Shown here in pieces: positions 1-12,300 of a stretch of 64,000 bases of DNA (the stretch's first letter is position 1; each line of letters begins with the position of its first letter). The position numbers and the translations under genes are program-made. Source of the DNA: Membranipora membranacea (lineage: Eukaryota > Bryozoa > Gymnolaemata > Cheilostomatida > Membraniporidae). The notes under the pieces are model-generated. The model was not told the DNA's origin. It ran no database searches and saw only the letters and a list, made by a program, of their open reading frames with translations. The stretch is taken from assembly GCA_914767715.1 (NCBI GenBank), contig OU612067.1, forward strand, positions 7,378,001 through 7,442,000, in the 5' to 3' direction.

Positions 1-125
1 TAACAGCTGTTAAATATAAATTCAATTACCAGCCAATTGACAATTTTTAACGGATAGACAGAGTTGCCTCCCCTCATCATGTCATGTTAGAAAAGTTATA
101 TAGATGGCTCTTAAAATTTGCTCAC

Positions 126-3100
126 CTCTTATTGGTCATCCTGCGTAGACCGAATGCAATGATTATGATTACAATTGCTATCACCACAAGCAATGCAATA
201 ACGACACCGACAATGGCTCCTGTCCCGAGCTTTGGTTTTGTTGAACTGGAGGTTACTGATCCTAGCGAGTTTGTGTTATGAGGTATCGTATTCATCCCTC
301 TGCTTACAGTGCTAGCTGTTGTAGGCTGTGTTGTCACTACCAAATAAATAGCAAGTTAGAGATAACTTCCAACCCATTTACAGGTGCATCTAAAATCATT
401 CATTCACTCATATGTTCAATGCTGGTTTCATGCGTAACCAATAGACTGTTTGTTTGGGAATTTTTGTCACTATGGAATTGACTTTTCTTCTTCTGGTCCC
501 ACCAGTGTCAAATTTGATATAATTGTGCTCTGTGGATCAAATTAATGGACAGCCTTCTAACCTTTCCTAAAAATAGATCCATGTCTTTTGAGTAAAACCG
601 TCATACATAAACACATTATCCATAAACTTGTTTTTATTATTTTGGTCCCGTCCCAAAATCATATATCATGGAAAGCCAGTATCTGCCACCATTTGTTCTT
701 TACCTTCAAATTGTCATCAATAGTTGCATACTCACACGCTTGACATGTTGGGAATGTACGGCTCCATGTTTTGTTCTGCAGGCATGTAGAACTGTCAGAC
801 CCTAGTGGGTCAAGTTGAAAGTCTGAAGAAGTACAAGAAAACTGGACTACTGCTGCTATCATCAGCTCTGGATCGTCTGTTGTTACATTTACATGAGTCT
901 GATTCCAGTCAGCAGGTATCTCACATGTTATTGCTACAGAAGGTCAAATTAGTGAACGTTAACAAAAACGCATTATATGTAATGGCGTAATCACCTTTTT
1001 AACCAAGGCGACGTGCTGTCAGCCAGGGACATGATCATAAGTCATGAGGAGGAATACACAGGGGTGTGATGTTTAGTTGCTTTCGAATAAGAACAACAAA
1101 CTATTGAAAGTCCTGAATGCTGTTACCATAGCCTTAATATGAATAAACCTAGTCAGCACCATATGCAGAGCAATAGCTCAAAGGCACATAATGGCACATA
1201 ATTTTCTTCCCAATGTTCTAAATGTTAAGCTCAATAGTATGATTTCCACTGAGTTGACTTCTCTACCTTTTACTCTACGCAGCATCTCTTAACGATTTTC
1301 TTTCAAGAAATCCTTATTTCATTATTACATGCTACAATAATCATCTAAAACCATTCAATCATATTTTTTGTCTCACCCTTTTTTTTTTCTTTTTAATGGC
1401 ACTTTTGAAAAACATTTTCTCGAAAATGATATAGATGCCAATAAAGTCATAAAAAAAAGGGACAACAAAATTTAATTCTAAAAAAGCACTTGTGTTATCC
1501 TTCATTTACAGTCCACAGCCCAGGTGGTTTGTTGATAACTCAATTTTTACATCACTCACAATAACGTACCTGTGACATATCAACGTACATTATTTAGTCT
1601 ATGGTTTTAACTACATGCTGGAAAATTAAATAGATATCAACGTACGGATGCACATAGTATAACTCCAATCTGTGGTGCAGTCAACAAGCTGCTCTGACAT
1701 TCCGTCCTTTGTCTCATATCCGTCATCACAAGTGAAGTTGTATTGCGCACCTGGTAAATCTGTCTTTGTAGATTTACTGATGGTAGGGGGACAGCTTTGT
1801 TCGTGATTCCAACCTGGAATGAGTGATTACCTTTTAATAGCAAGTGCGGACAACCATTTTAGAACTGTTGCCAATAATTCAGAATTGAAACCTTACAGCA
1901 TGTATGACAAGATGTAGTTAAAACGATCCGTGCATTGGAGGTCGGAGGACAGGACATTAAAAAACAGAGTAGATTACGTAAACACCATTCATAGTTCAAG
2001 AAATGGATGAGGTGTTGAAGGAAACCAGGTTTTAAACAAGTTCTCATTGATTAATAGCATAGGTAAAAAGATCATGTTTAAATTGCTTGATTAATAAGCG
2101 GGAATTTCCGTGAAATATTATATCCATCAGGTGCTAAAGGCATCACAAACGCTGCCAAAACTCAGCGAAAATAGAACCACACCAAGCAGTTGTCTGTTCC
2201 TATAACATTCAGCCTGTGCTCTATCATTATATCAGAAACGGCTTAGAACCTCCCTTAAACTAATGCGTTACTCAGCTAAGAGTCAGCAACTACTTTGAGT
2301 TTTGCACGGCGGCATGCACAAAGCTGATGCTGCGTAACACATTCTTCACTACCCATTTGTGGATTGCTGCGGAAATTTATAGTCCCTTTTACTTACTGTT
2401 GTATGTGAGCAGAAAACCAGAGGATTCTGAAGATAACCAATAGTGCCAAGGGTACTCTCGGGTGACAAATCTGAAGTGCATTTCTCTAAAGGCTGTCATA
2501 TACTTAGTCCACTGATATTCACTCGAAACATGCCAACCGCAAAATAATAACCAGCCGTTTCTCATCCCTGAGATTGTTATATAGTCATCACAACCTCCAT
2601 ATCCCCACCACCATGATCCTGAATGTAGGTCAGCAAATCTGAAGGTTATATTAACTGCTGACGACAGGTTTGTCAATGTCAATGCCTTGTTTATGTCTGC
2701 ATCGTACTTTTCCTCGCCGTTGAAATCTTCATGGCTGACAATATATCCTGATTGAGGCACTGGATCTTCCCAAACTTCACCATCATCATCACCATCATGG
2801 TCTATAACAGCTGCAACTGTATTTGGGAAAAAAAATAGACAAATTATTGTCTTTTGCGATATTCAATCGGCAAAAAAAAAGTTTTAATGGATTATATAAT
2901 ATACAAGCAGTGAAAGTATTTTGGCATTGGAAGTTAAGCAGCATCAATATTTAGGATGACCCGTAAGAGGGAATAAATGTTCATTTCAATTTTGAGGGGG
3001 TTAGGAGTTATGCTCACATTACACAACAGAGAGTAACTCCTGTACCAATGTCAACAATCATACAATGTTGTTTTTGTTCTTGTGTCCAGAATATAAACAT

Positions 3101-5160
3101 GGAGCCTTAGGCTATTGACAAACTCTCACAATGAGACACAATTTTCTCGCTTACCAATAAATTCAACTCTAGCACTAGTGGCTACTCCACCCATCACAAT
3201 ACTTATTCCATCATCCTTTTCCCGAAAGAAATTGGAATACACAGGTTTGTCAACACTCTCAAACTTCACTGAATGTGCTTGTATTGTCAGTTCGCCGTGG
3301 ACAACATATCCTGACAGAAAGAGACCGACCCAAGCATTCTTTGGGATATCCACAATTTTCCGACTATTGCAGCCATTCATGTTTGTGAGTATGATGAACC
3401 CGTGGTCAATAGATCCTTGACTGATATTCACAAGGTTGTCTGTTTGAGCAGAACAATTGAAAACATGTTCTGTCTCTTCTGCATCGCCTACAGTTAGAGG
3501 ATGAAAATGCATAAATCAAATCAAGGATCCTGTCTGCAAACCATTTTATAGGACAGGTTTGTGGAAGAAATTTGATGTGACATTAGAAAACATCCAACTT
3601 CCTCTTAGTTAACGATAGAGGGATTTGTGTTCATACACAGAATTACTGCTAGCCAAAGCAGACTTTGCAGCAGCAGTATGGTATCAAGTACAATGTATAT
3701 AGGCTGACACAAACACTCTGAGTCATCACCATACTTGCCAACCTGTACGCGTAAAGCGTTTATGAACGCTTATTTGATACTAATTGAGTTTTAAACGCAT
3801 TTATGGTTTTTCAAACACCTGTTCATCTAATTAGGTAATCAAAAACGCATCTTTAGTGTTTGCTTCAGTTTACTTGCATAATCTTATCATTGTTGATTGA
3901 TAGTCTAAGCCAACCTTTTTATGAAAAAGGCCACATTTCATGGAGTTTCAACTCGAAGGGCCGCAAAATATCTGTCAAGCCTAAAGTTGGAACAGGAGTA
4001 ACAATTCTGGCAATTCTTTTGGATATACTATAACAGATTTAGGCATATAAACTACAAAATGTTTCAAGAAAAATAAGCTCAAAAGAGTTACTGGTTCATC
4101 CAATCTTCCGATGTTTTGTGGTGTCATGCTTCTCGTGATTTGATTGTATACATGACTATATCCCTGTGTTTCGTGTGTATGGCACAGGGCAGGGTGGGTG
4201 CGGAGGGGTGCTGTAGCGCCCTGCCGCAAGGGGGAAATTTTCGCAAATGCTTGTGAAATAAGAGGCAATTTTTCTGTTCTGAGTTAATTTGAAAATAAAG
4301 CACTGAAAAGTAGTTTGCAACAGCATAGTTATGATATTTTTGTGAATTGCTTTGGAAGCGAAGCTAAAAATGCCTAATACAGAATGGCCACCATACATGA
4401 AAATTGTGATATCAGAGTGCTTTGTATACTTGTATATCTACATAACAAAACAGGAATTAAAATTAATGCGTAAAAACTTTTACAGGCAAAAGGCCGCAAT
4501 TAGGCCGCAAAATATTACCCATTAGGCCGCACTGGCAAAAAGGCCGCAAGTTGCCCACAGCTGGTCTAAACAATGAGTAACTCCTTGGTCTAAAACTCTG
4601 GTCTTGCCTTCAGAAAACAATTGTGTTGATTTTATATGGACATTTTACCCGTTCAAGTCTTAATTCAACTCAAAGTCAACTTACAACTTATATTTAATGA
4701 GAGTAACAAAGTTGCCCACCTCCTTGTTGGGGTGGGATAACTCAGATCTCCTGCCCCAGTGTTTCAAGGGCAACCAGGGATTCAAATAGCCTGTCTTGTC
4801 AAGACAAGCTAGGTTTCAAACAACTTCTCATTGATTATCAGCAGATTGCACCTTACGCATAGGGAAAGGACAAGTATTGAGCGATCTGCAGCAGAACTTT
4901 CCAGTTGCCACTGTCAGTAAGCACAGTGTTTTCAGTTGGTCAGCTTAGCCTTGTCACTCAGCTAGTTTTTTGTTTTGTCCTCAAAACAAAAAATTAGCCA
5001 GGTGACAAGGCTGGGGTCAGCCACCTGTGGGTTTCAAAACTTGCCCTACTCAAACATGAAAAGACCATCATACTCCCATAATGCTTTGCTTACCCTTGTA
5101 GACAGCTACTACTAAGACGATACAGAGAAGAAGAGCAGATCTCCATAGAGACACAGTCAT
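126..5160 (-). CDS. CUB/sushi-domain single-pass membrane protein, 3' end missing
   Basis: Six exons join in phase: 5094-5160, 3155-3487, 2397-2816, 1646-1813, 736-933 and 126-336, giving about 465 residues; the last donor (GTGAGC) points to further exons off the left edge. The product starts with a hydrophobic signal peptide (residues 1-20). A divergent CUB-like region follows (about 24-132), then an acidic Asp/Gly linker and a clearer CUB domain (about 155-272, with GYGGCDDY and FCGW). Two sushi/CCP modules come next (281-328 and 333-393), each with four Cys and one Trp. A Ser/Thr-rich stalk leads to a membrane span (436-458) and a basic cytosolic start. CUB and sushi modules usually bind proteins or glycans outside the cell, so a receptor or complement-like role is inferred. 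The start is the ATG that opens the signal peptide. The exact ortholog is not recognised. Confidence 0.8.
2017..2390. repeat. MITE-like inverted-repeat element, family B, copy in CUB gene intron
   Basis: About 370 bp closely match the copies at 37327-37712 and (left part) 4769-4875. Shared internal blocks include a stretch around ATCCATCAGGT and the run GAGTCAGCAACTACTTTGAG. The terminal GGCAACCAAGG-type repeats are degraded here. The right end runs directly into the splice donor of the second CUB exon (2391-2396). Confidence 0.7.
4769..4875. repeat. Family B MITE-like element, left-end fragment
   Basis: The end sequence (AAGGGCAACCAGGG) and the following block with TTCTCATTGATT and AGCAGATTGCACCTT match the left part of the element at 37327-37712. 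The rest is missing or diverged. It lies in the first intron of the CUB/sushi gene. Confidence 0.55.
4947..5012. repeat. Short hairpin-forming inverted repeat
   Basis: AGCCTTGTCAC and a T-rich arm are followed, after a few bases, by an A-rich arm and GGTGACAAGGCT, so both strands can fold into a long stem with a small loop. It sits about 80 bp inside intron 1 of the CUB/sushi gene. No transposon hallmarks were seen. Confidence 0.6.
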
Positions 5161-6014
5161 GATTTCTGTGGCTTGTTTGTATCACCTTTGCTGAGTTTCT
5201 CTACCTCGCAGCTCAAGTTAAGCGTTGTGAAAGTCTATGACAAACAATCCTGTGCTCTATATGTAAAGCTGTGTCCGATTGTGAATAAAATGAGCTGAGT
5301 AGCAACTTCTCTTTAGCTGACGAGATTAAACAACACTTGAACAACATGTGACTTTTGAACGAGGAAGTGACTATAAGCAATGACTATGAGTATTTATAAT
5401 CTTTGCTATAAGGATATAACTGAAGTTTTTGCGAACTATGAATAAGCATATACTGTGATTATTATAAACTGTAGCCTGTGATTATACAATAATACAATCC
5501 AGTGTTCATGTCCACTCCTCTGATGACTCATTTATACACACAAGGCCTGGCAATTCAATTCAGGTACTCTAACTAAAGCAAAAATGTATTGTACTGGATT
5601 GTGTATACAAGCAGTCTTGTTCAGACATAGGAATAGCCTGTGATGCAAGGAAAACTTCCTGCTTGCGAATGAAACAGATTTCTAGCATATGAAGGGCTAT
5701 GTAAGTTTGTTAGAGATCTTGTATCTCGACTCCTGTTACCTGTTATAAAGTTGTTGTCAATCCAACTAATGGTATAGATAGAGCGTTACGGCAAAACATA
5801 ATATGATCCTTTTTCCATGAAATCTTTAATGGTGAACTACCCAAAATAACTTGATCTTCTGCGGGTTTCAAGGCTGAAGGTGCATTGTGGGACTGTTGTC
5901 AGCTGTCGTAACAGTGACAACTTGAGGGAACATTATTGGTTCTATACTAAGTCTTCATGACCATCTCTACGCTGGTGTAATAATTAGCAGATCAACTTGA
6001 ACTATGTTACAACC
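5161..6014. other. Intergenic, 5' flank of CUB/sushi gene
   Basis: AT-rich DNA between the CUB/sushi start codon and the 3' end of the transporter gene. The promoter of the CUB/sushi gene should lie here. I see no convincing TATA box, coding exon or repeat. Confidence 0.5.
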
Positions 6015-6020
6015 TTTATT
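6015..6020 (-). terminator. Candidate poly(A) signal of the SLC18B1-like gene
   Basis: TTTATT on the plus strand reads AATAAA on the minus strand, about 290 nt past the stop codon at 6306-6308. The motif is common by chance in AT-rich DNA, but its position is reasonable. Confidence 0.4.
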
Positions 6021-6305
6021 TGACCACAAGATAATAAAAAAATAACGAATCTCACAAATATCAATGCTGGCTGCGAAAATTCACCAAATTCTCTAAAGTT
6101 TTTACATTTCATAATTCTATTGCCATGAGCAGCCACAATCTAGTCTTGTTATCGGAAATAGAGGCAATGGCAGCCATTACAAACTTAGCAGAAATGTTCA
6201 AGCTGGAGGAAGCCAATTTACTGCTCTGTAATAGGAGAAGCTCATCTTGATCCATTAAAATTGAGTAAAATAACTTAATTACTGTTGTTCTCCGAGCAGA
6301 AATTC

Positions 6306-9300
6306 TCATTCTATATCTCTCTCACTTTTCTCTGAGTCCATAGCTTTGCTACCATCGTTTGCAGGTGGTTTTAACGGCCTCCTCGATAGTTTCATTCCAA
6401 CGAGATATGACACTATGGTCAAAACCTGCAACAAAATGACAAATTTAAAAAACTAAAGTGGAAGCAGAAGTTGATGACAATGACCGTAATTATGCAATGA
6501 TACCTTCCCTTTTCATCATCAGTTACTCGGAGAAGAGGATGCAGTAAATAACATACCCTTGAATACCCTACAAATCCTATGTTTCAAACATCGATTTTTC
6601 ACTTAAGTTACATTAAAAAAGTTATGTATTATGTATTTTTCTCAATTACATCATATCCTGAAGAGTAACAATTGCTCTTTAACTCACCATAGCCATAAAA
6701 ATGAATCCTAACGTAGAAGTCAGGACGTCATAGTTGAATCGTTCCACCATTATTCCACCAAATATAGGACCAGTGAAAGAACCAAGGCTGACCCCGGCGT
6801 TAACCATTCCAGTCAATATACCATAAGTGTGTATGCTGTTCTTATCATATCCATTTAGGCTGAAAAACATTACAGCTATAGCCTGAGTATACTGTACATA
6901 GAGAGCATCACATGTTACACCATTATCTGAAAATGTGTGCGGTATATGACGAAGAAAAGGCAACATTGGTGTTTGTTGAGCGGAATTTCAAACCCAACAA
7001 CAAAGGTCCCTGATTAAGATATGACCAACCAAGGCCCGATAAAATAGCCTGAGAAACCAACAAAGAAAATTCATGTATGCTCTAAATATTAACAGATTAT
7101 AAGGCATAATTATGTAACTTACGTGGCTAAATTGAGCGAAGCTTGGAATGGTGGTATATAGGCGCCTGTCTGAATCACATTGGATAGCGGCATCAAGACA
7201 GCAGGCAGCAACAAATACCTGCAAATATACAATCTTACAATCATTCGATGCTGCAAGGCTTCGAATTTCCATTCTATCTGCAAAGCACGACAGGCTTGTA
7301 AAGGGATTCTGTTTTAGATCACAACAGCTAAGCTCATCTGGAATTTGGAGTTGTGGTTCCCTTAGAGAAAAGGAGACAAATCAGCAAAAGTTGACATGGG
7401 TCAATGATCCCTTGATACAATGTAATACCACAAAGGCAATGCAAACGTTGTCAAATATCAAAGATCTAGGCATTACAAGTGATATGTGCCAAACTGCTTC
7501 AGGATGTTCCAAGCACTAAAATATCTCAATCAATTCCTGCAATGATGATAAGATGGGAAATAAAGGCTCTATGTGGGGACACGGGTGTTGATGTGTATTG
7601 TTTATTGGAACCATTCAGGTCTGATTCATAATATATGTTCCTGAAAATCAGTTAGATACATCATGTCAGGGCTCAGATGTCTGGTTAAATATGATAGAAC
7701 CCTATAAGAATGATTATATAATCTCATACATTCCCATCATATTTAGTAACATTGCAAATCTTGATTGAAGTGGAAAGTGCACCACACACAGAACACTTGA
7801 ATATAAAAAACTTATCCGACTCACTAAAAAAAGAACTAGACTCGGAGCAACCCAGCTACACAGTGCTGCGTATACAGGGCAATCCGTTTCTCATATAATT
7901 ATAGGACTATTCACTCTTTTATTGACCTGTATGTTCTATGTACCTATTTCTTGGTGACATAGCCCTCGAGATAGATCACAAATCGTAAGCCCTTTGGGGA
8001 CAGAGGAAGAAAGCCAGCTTCCTCCCGGATGCAACATAACATAATTATTATCTCTGATTTATTCTCACCTTTTACCATGAAATATAAAGTTGAGTAGCGG
8101 AGAAGGAGCTAAGAGGAAGAATATTGTCATCTTGCAGCACCATGCAGACAAAATCACACTGTATATGTAACCCTACAATATAAAGTCACCAATTAAGGTA
8201 TGGCTCAGTGTAATAGGCGTCGGATTAAGAATCACAAGGTCCTGGGTTCGAGCCCCACCGGGTGCACTGTTTGTCTCGTACTACCTGACTTGGCTGTCGC
8301 GGGTCATTCACGCTAGCCGACCTGAAATGACTAATTGATAATGATTTGCCGTATTGCCAGGACCTTCCATCATGAAGTGGCAATCATCCAAGAAAATAAT
8401 AAAATGATGAATTCACATCGTCAGTAAAGATGAAGATAACTCATAATAAACACCATTAATAATAATAATAAACTAATCAATAACTGTTCTTCTTACTGTT
8501 TCTTTTTGTTGTTGTTTTCAAACACATGGTCTTATTTGCTTCTTGCATTGATCAGTGTAACCAATGAAGGTTTAGTTCATTGGTGTAACATAAAGTTCAT
8601 AGCCAGATCTCCATTGTCTTTGAGAACATGAGATCAATTCGAAGTAAGATTGTTTCTAAATAAGGTGATCATTTAACTATCATGCATGATGTAATAAAGA
8701 TAGTATATAGTATACCATACTATCAGCATGGAATTTATTGTTTATGTGTTATGTAATATGATATTTATTGTAAATGAATTTTGTGTTTGATTAATCGGAC
8801 TGTAATTTGGAGTTGTTCACTCCTTGGCTCAAATCCCAAATAATAAAATATCCTCCAATTTTCTGTTTTAGAATCTGCGATATGTATGGTTCAAATAGTG
8901 CAAATGCAATGGTAGCAGATCTGGACTTATAATTGCTGATAATTCGGTTATTAGAGAGAGACTTCAAAAACACAACTGAACTGTTGATCAACAATACCTC
9001 AGCGGTAAGTAGAGCTACTATCGTACAATGTGCGCTAGCCTCAACTACTGAGCACTGGTTTAGTTTTGTGTTTGGTGCAATTCTCGGTGGAATTGCTCAA
9101 GGATTTATTTTAAATAATAATAACAAACTATAAATATGGTTATATTCGTCAGGCAATAAATCAATCAATAATTTGACAATATCTTGGCATTTATCATTAG
9201 TCATAAAAATACATAAACATTCAAAATCTTTATAATAAGATCTTACCCTTGGTGCAGATGGCCTTGAATTCTGTGTGATATTCGGTGTGATATCTCTGTG

Positions 9301-12300
9301 TATCTAAACTATCTTAGACTTGGTTCCTCGCTGTGAATAGCGGTGTCTGTATCTCTATGTGTGTCTAACTGTCTTAGACTTGGTTCCTCGCTGTGAATCG
9401 CGGTATTTGTATCTCTGTGTGTCTAACTATCTTAGACTAGGTTCCTCGCTGAAATGCGGTATTTGTAACTCTCTCTGTACGTCAAAGCTCTGTTATAGCT
9501 GAATGTGTCTAAATGATTTTAGACAATTTTTCTCTCTGTGGATCTGCCTCCTTGGGCTGACTGAATCAGATAATTCTCTGATTATATGTATACTCTTACA
9601 TGTCGTGAACCCGCTCCCTGGCGCTGACTGAATCCTTACAAGTGCCCATCAGGCTTTTATAGTGCTGGTTTGCGGTCCTGTTATTGTGCAATGTTTGCAA
9701 TTACAGGCGTAAAGTGTTAACCATGTTATTGATTTTGCCTCAATTCGTCATTAATCTCTATTGATTTGCGTGATTTGTCAGTTTTAATAATCTAGCTGTC
9801 AGAACATGGTTAGTCTGTCCTTTGCTTGACCTTCCCTCATTTTGTTTTGGTTAAGTCAAGTGCACCTGTTTATCCATGGTGTAATCTGTTGGTTTTCCGA
9901 TTTTGCAATCTTTCCAGGTTTGTTTTGAAGATCTTTTGTGACTTCTATTGCTCGTTATTTTCAAATAGCTTACGGCCCGGCCCGTCAAGTGCACTTGTTT
10001 TCCATGTTGTTACACTGCCCAGGTTTCTTGTGCAGATAATTTTAAAATATGTTGTCATGTGCACCTATTTCTGTGGTGCAATCTGTTTGGTTCTCCAATT
10101 GTGTAGTTCTTGTCAGGTTCTCACACGTGCCCGCTGTCTCATGACTTTTGAAATAATGGTTAGCTATGTTTCAATAATAATTTGGTGTATCATTCACTCT
10201 ACTTTGTCCTGTATTACTATTTCCAATCACCATGTAGCTTGCGTCTAGATAAATTCTAATAATGATTACCTATGATGATTAAGCCTTAACCTAAACTACC
10301 GGTCATCCTGCACTGAATGCCTAAGTATGTATCCGTTGGGTCTCAGTTTAAGCTCTTAGCAATAATTGAATTTAAACTAACTTTGCTTTGTTTTGTTTTA
10401 CAGATTATGTGGGTTAATGGTGATTTCCTGTCTTCACAGTACAGTGTGCAAGCTTAATTCTCTAAAGAATACTTTACCACACTACTGCTCGAACTCTATC
10501 TTAAATCTATAAATTTGAAGTCCTTGAGTTTTGTTTAATTTTGTGTCATTTGGCTAAAGGTAATGTTCCGATGTCTGGTGACCTGAGATGAACCCTTGGT
10601 CCGAATTCCTAACCTAATTATCGAAAACAATAACAGACAATAATAGATTAATTTATTTCAGCTTATTGTGTCAATTTGAATTGAATTGAATTTGAATTGT
10701 CAATTGAATTTTGCACTCAAGATCCATCAATCATAATTAGTTGACACAAACTCAGTACAGTTCACTTATTATTATTAATAATGAATAATTTGTGAATAAG
10801 GATACCTCCGATACCATGTTGTGTTAGTGATCGTTGCACATTCGGAAGAAAATATGGCTGCTCCTATACACTAAGGTAATTATAAACATGATGTTCTTTA
10901 TGATGATTGAGTAAGAAAATGTCATCTGACAATACTGACCTTGTCCACTATTTTAGAGACAATCGGACAGAAGAGGATGTAACCAATCGACCAGGATAGA
11001 AACATCAGTCCAACAGACGACAAATCTACATCGAACTGTAATGTAGAAATGAATATAACATAAAATTGCATAATAATAATATAAATCATATATATATTAA
11101 TATTATATAATATAAAATAATATAATATAATGTGATATAATAATAATATATATTAAATAATATGGGGGACAAGTCTGAAGGTACACATCAACTTATTAGT
11201 TGCATGATGCACCATTTTTTATGATTGGGACAAAAATTGACCAAAACTTGGATAAAGGAGATATAGTGTCGTATTTACTATCTAATACCTTTCATAACCT
11301 AAACAGACTATAAAACTGCGTATCAATAGACAAACACAAAATACTAACATGTCATTGGCTAATCCAAAGACCATGCTGTGAAAGCAACCAAATTACCTAG
11401 TATATTCATGAGCAATACCAAAACAATGTTCCATTGGGTCACTCAAAAAATGAAGTTTAGCAAAATTTTTTACTTCTAGATGATAGACAATGTTTCAATT
11501 AGTGGACACAGAAGATCATTTGGAGAAATCCCACTTAGTTTGCGAGATATGACAATTTGTATGAATTCAATAACATCACTATAATGCATGAATAGCCTTT
11601 GTTATTACTGCCTTGAGTCATGAGCAATAATATAAGGACCCTCCTACGTCACAGGGTCATTAACCAGACACATCACTTGGGTTAAATAGAAAGCCATGGG
11701 CAATAACTATCTACTGCCCAATCCTTGGCACAGGGAATTTCTGACGCAACGATCCCTTTAAAGAGAAAACATCAATGGCTGCAGCTTTCTTTAAAAATTC
11801 CCTGGATAATATTCTTTCAGTCATTTGTCTCATTGTGCCAGAATATTTGATCAGTGATTGAATAATAGGGAGGTAGAACTCACATGCGAAACTAGGAAGT
11901 CAGCTATTACTGATCTGTTAGCCTCAGCACCAAATCTCAGCACGGCAAGACTGGAAAACATCAATAGGACTCCTGGTATCCTCAACAGGTTGAAAAAGCT
12001 CTGAGGCTTTTGCTCCTGGGAACTTTTTCTCTCCATTTCTGTGAAATCAATACAAGAGATATTATTCATCAAATGTACTTTACTTATAGGCTTGGACGGT
12101 ACATAACATCAAATGGAACATCTATTGAGTTATGGTATTTTTCAGCCACCCAGGGTAATAGAGAGAGACTGCTTCGTCCTTTTTTGAAGAATTCTCACTT
12201 TTTCGATGCCGACTCTTTAGTGTGTAGTAGGATTGAAAATATCGCTAACAATTTTATCAATTTTGATACTCATATTCTGAATCAGTGCTACTCTTTTGGC

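Noticed and set aside
6860-6966. Extension of the penultimate transporter exon to an upstream acceptor
   Set aside because: With the preceding exon ending in two bases, the upstream acceptor gives an immediate stop codon; the acceptor at 6860-6861 gives a match to SLC18B1.
8196-8270. A functional tRNA gene
   Set aside because: Box B is good, but the acceptor arm does not pair and a non-tRNA body with an A-rich tail follows.
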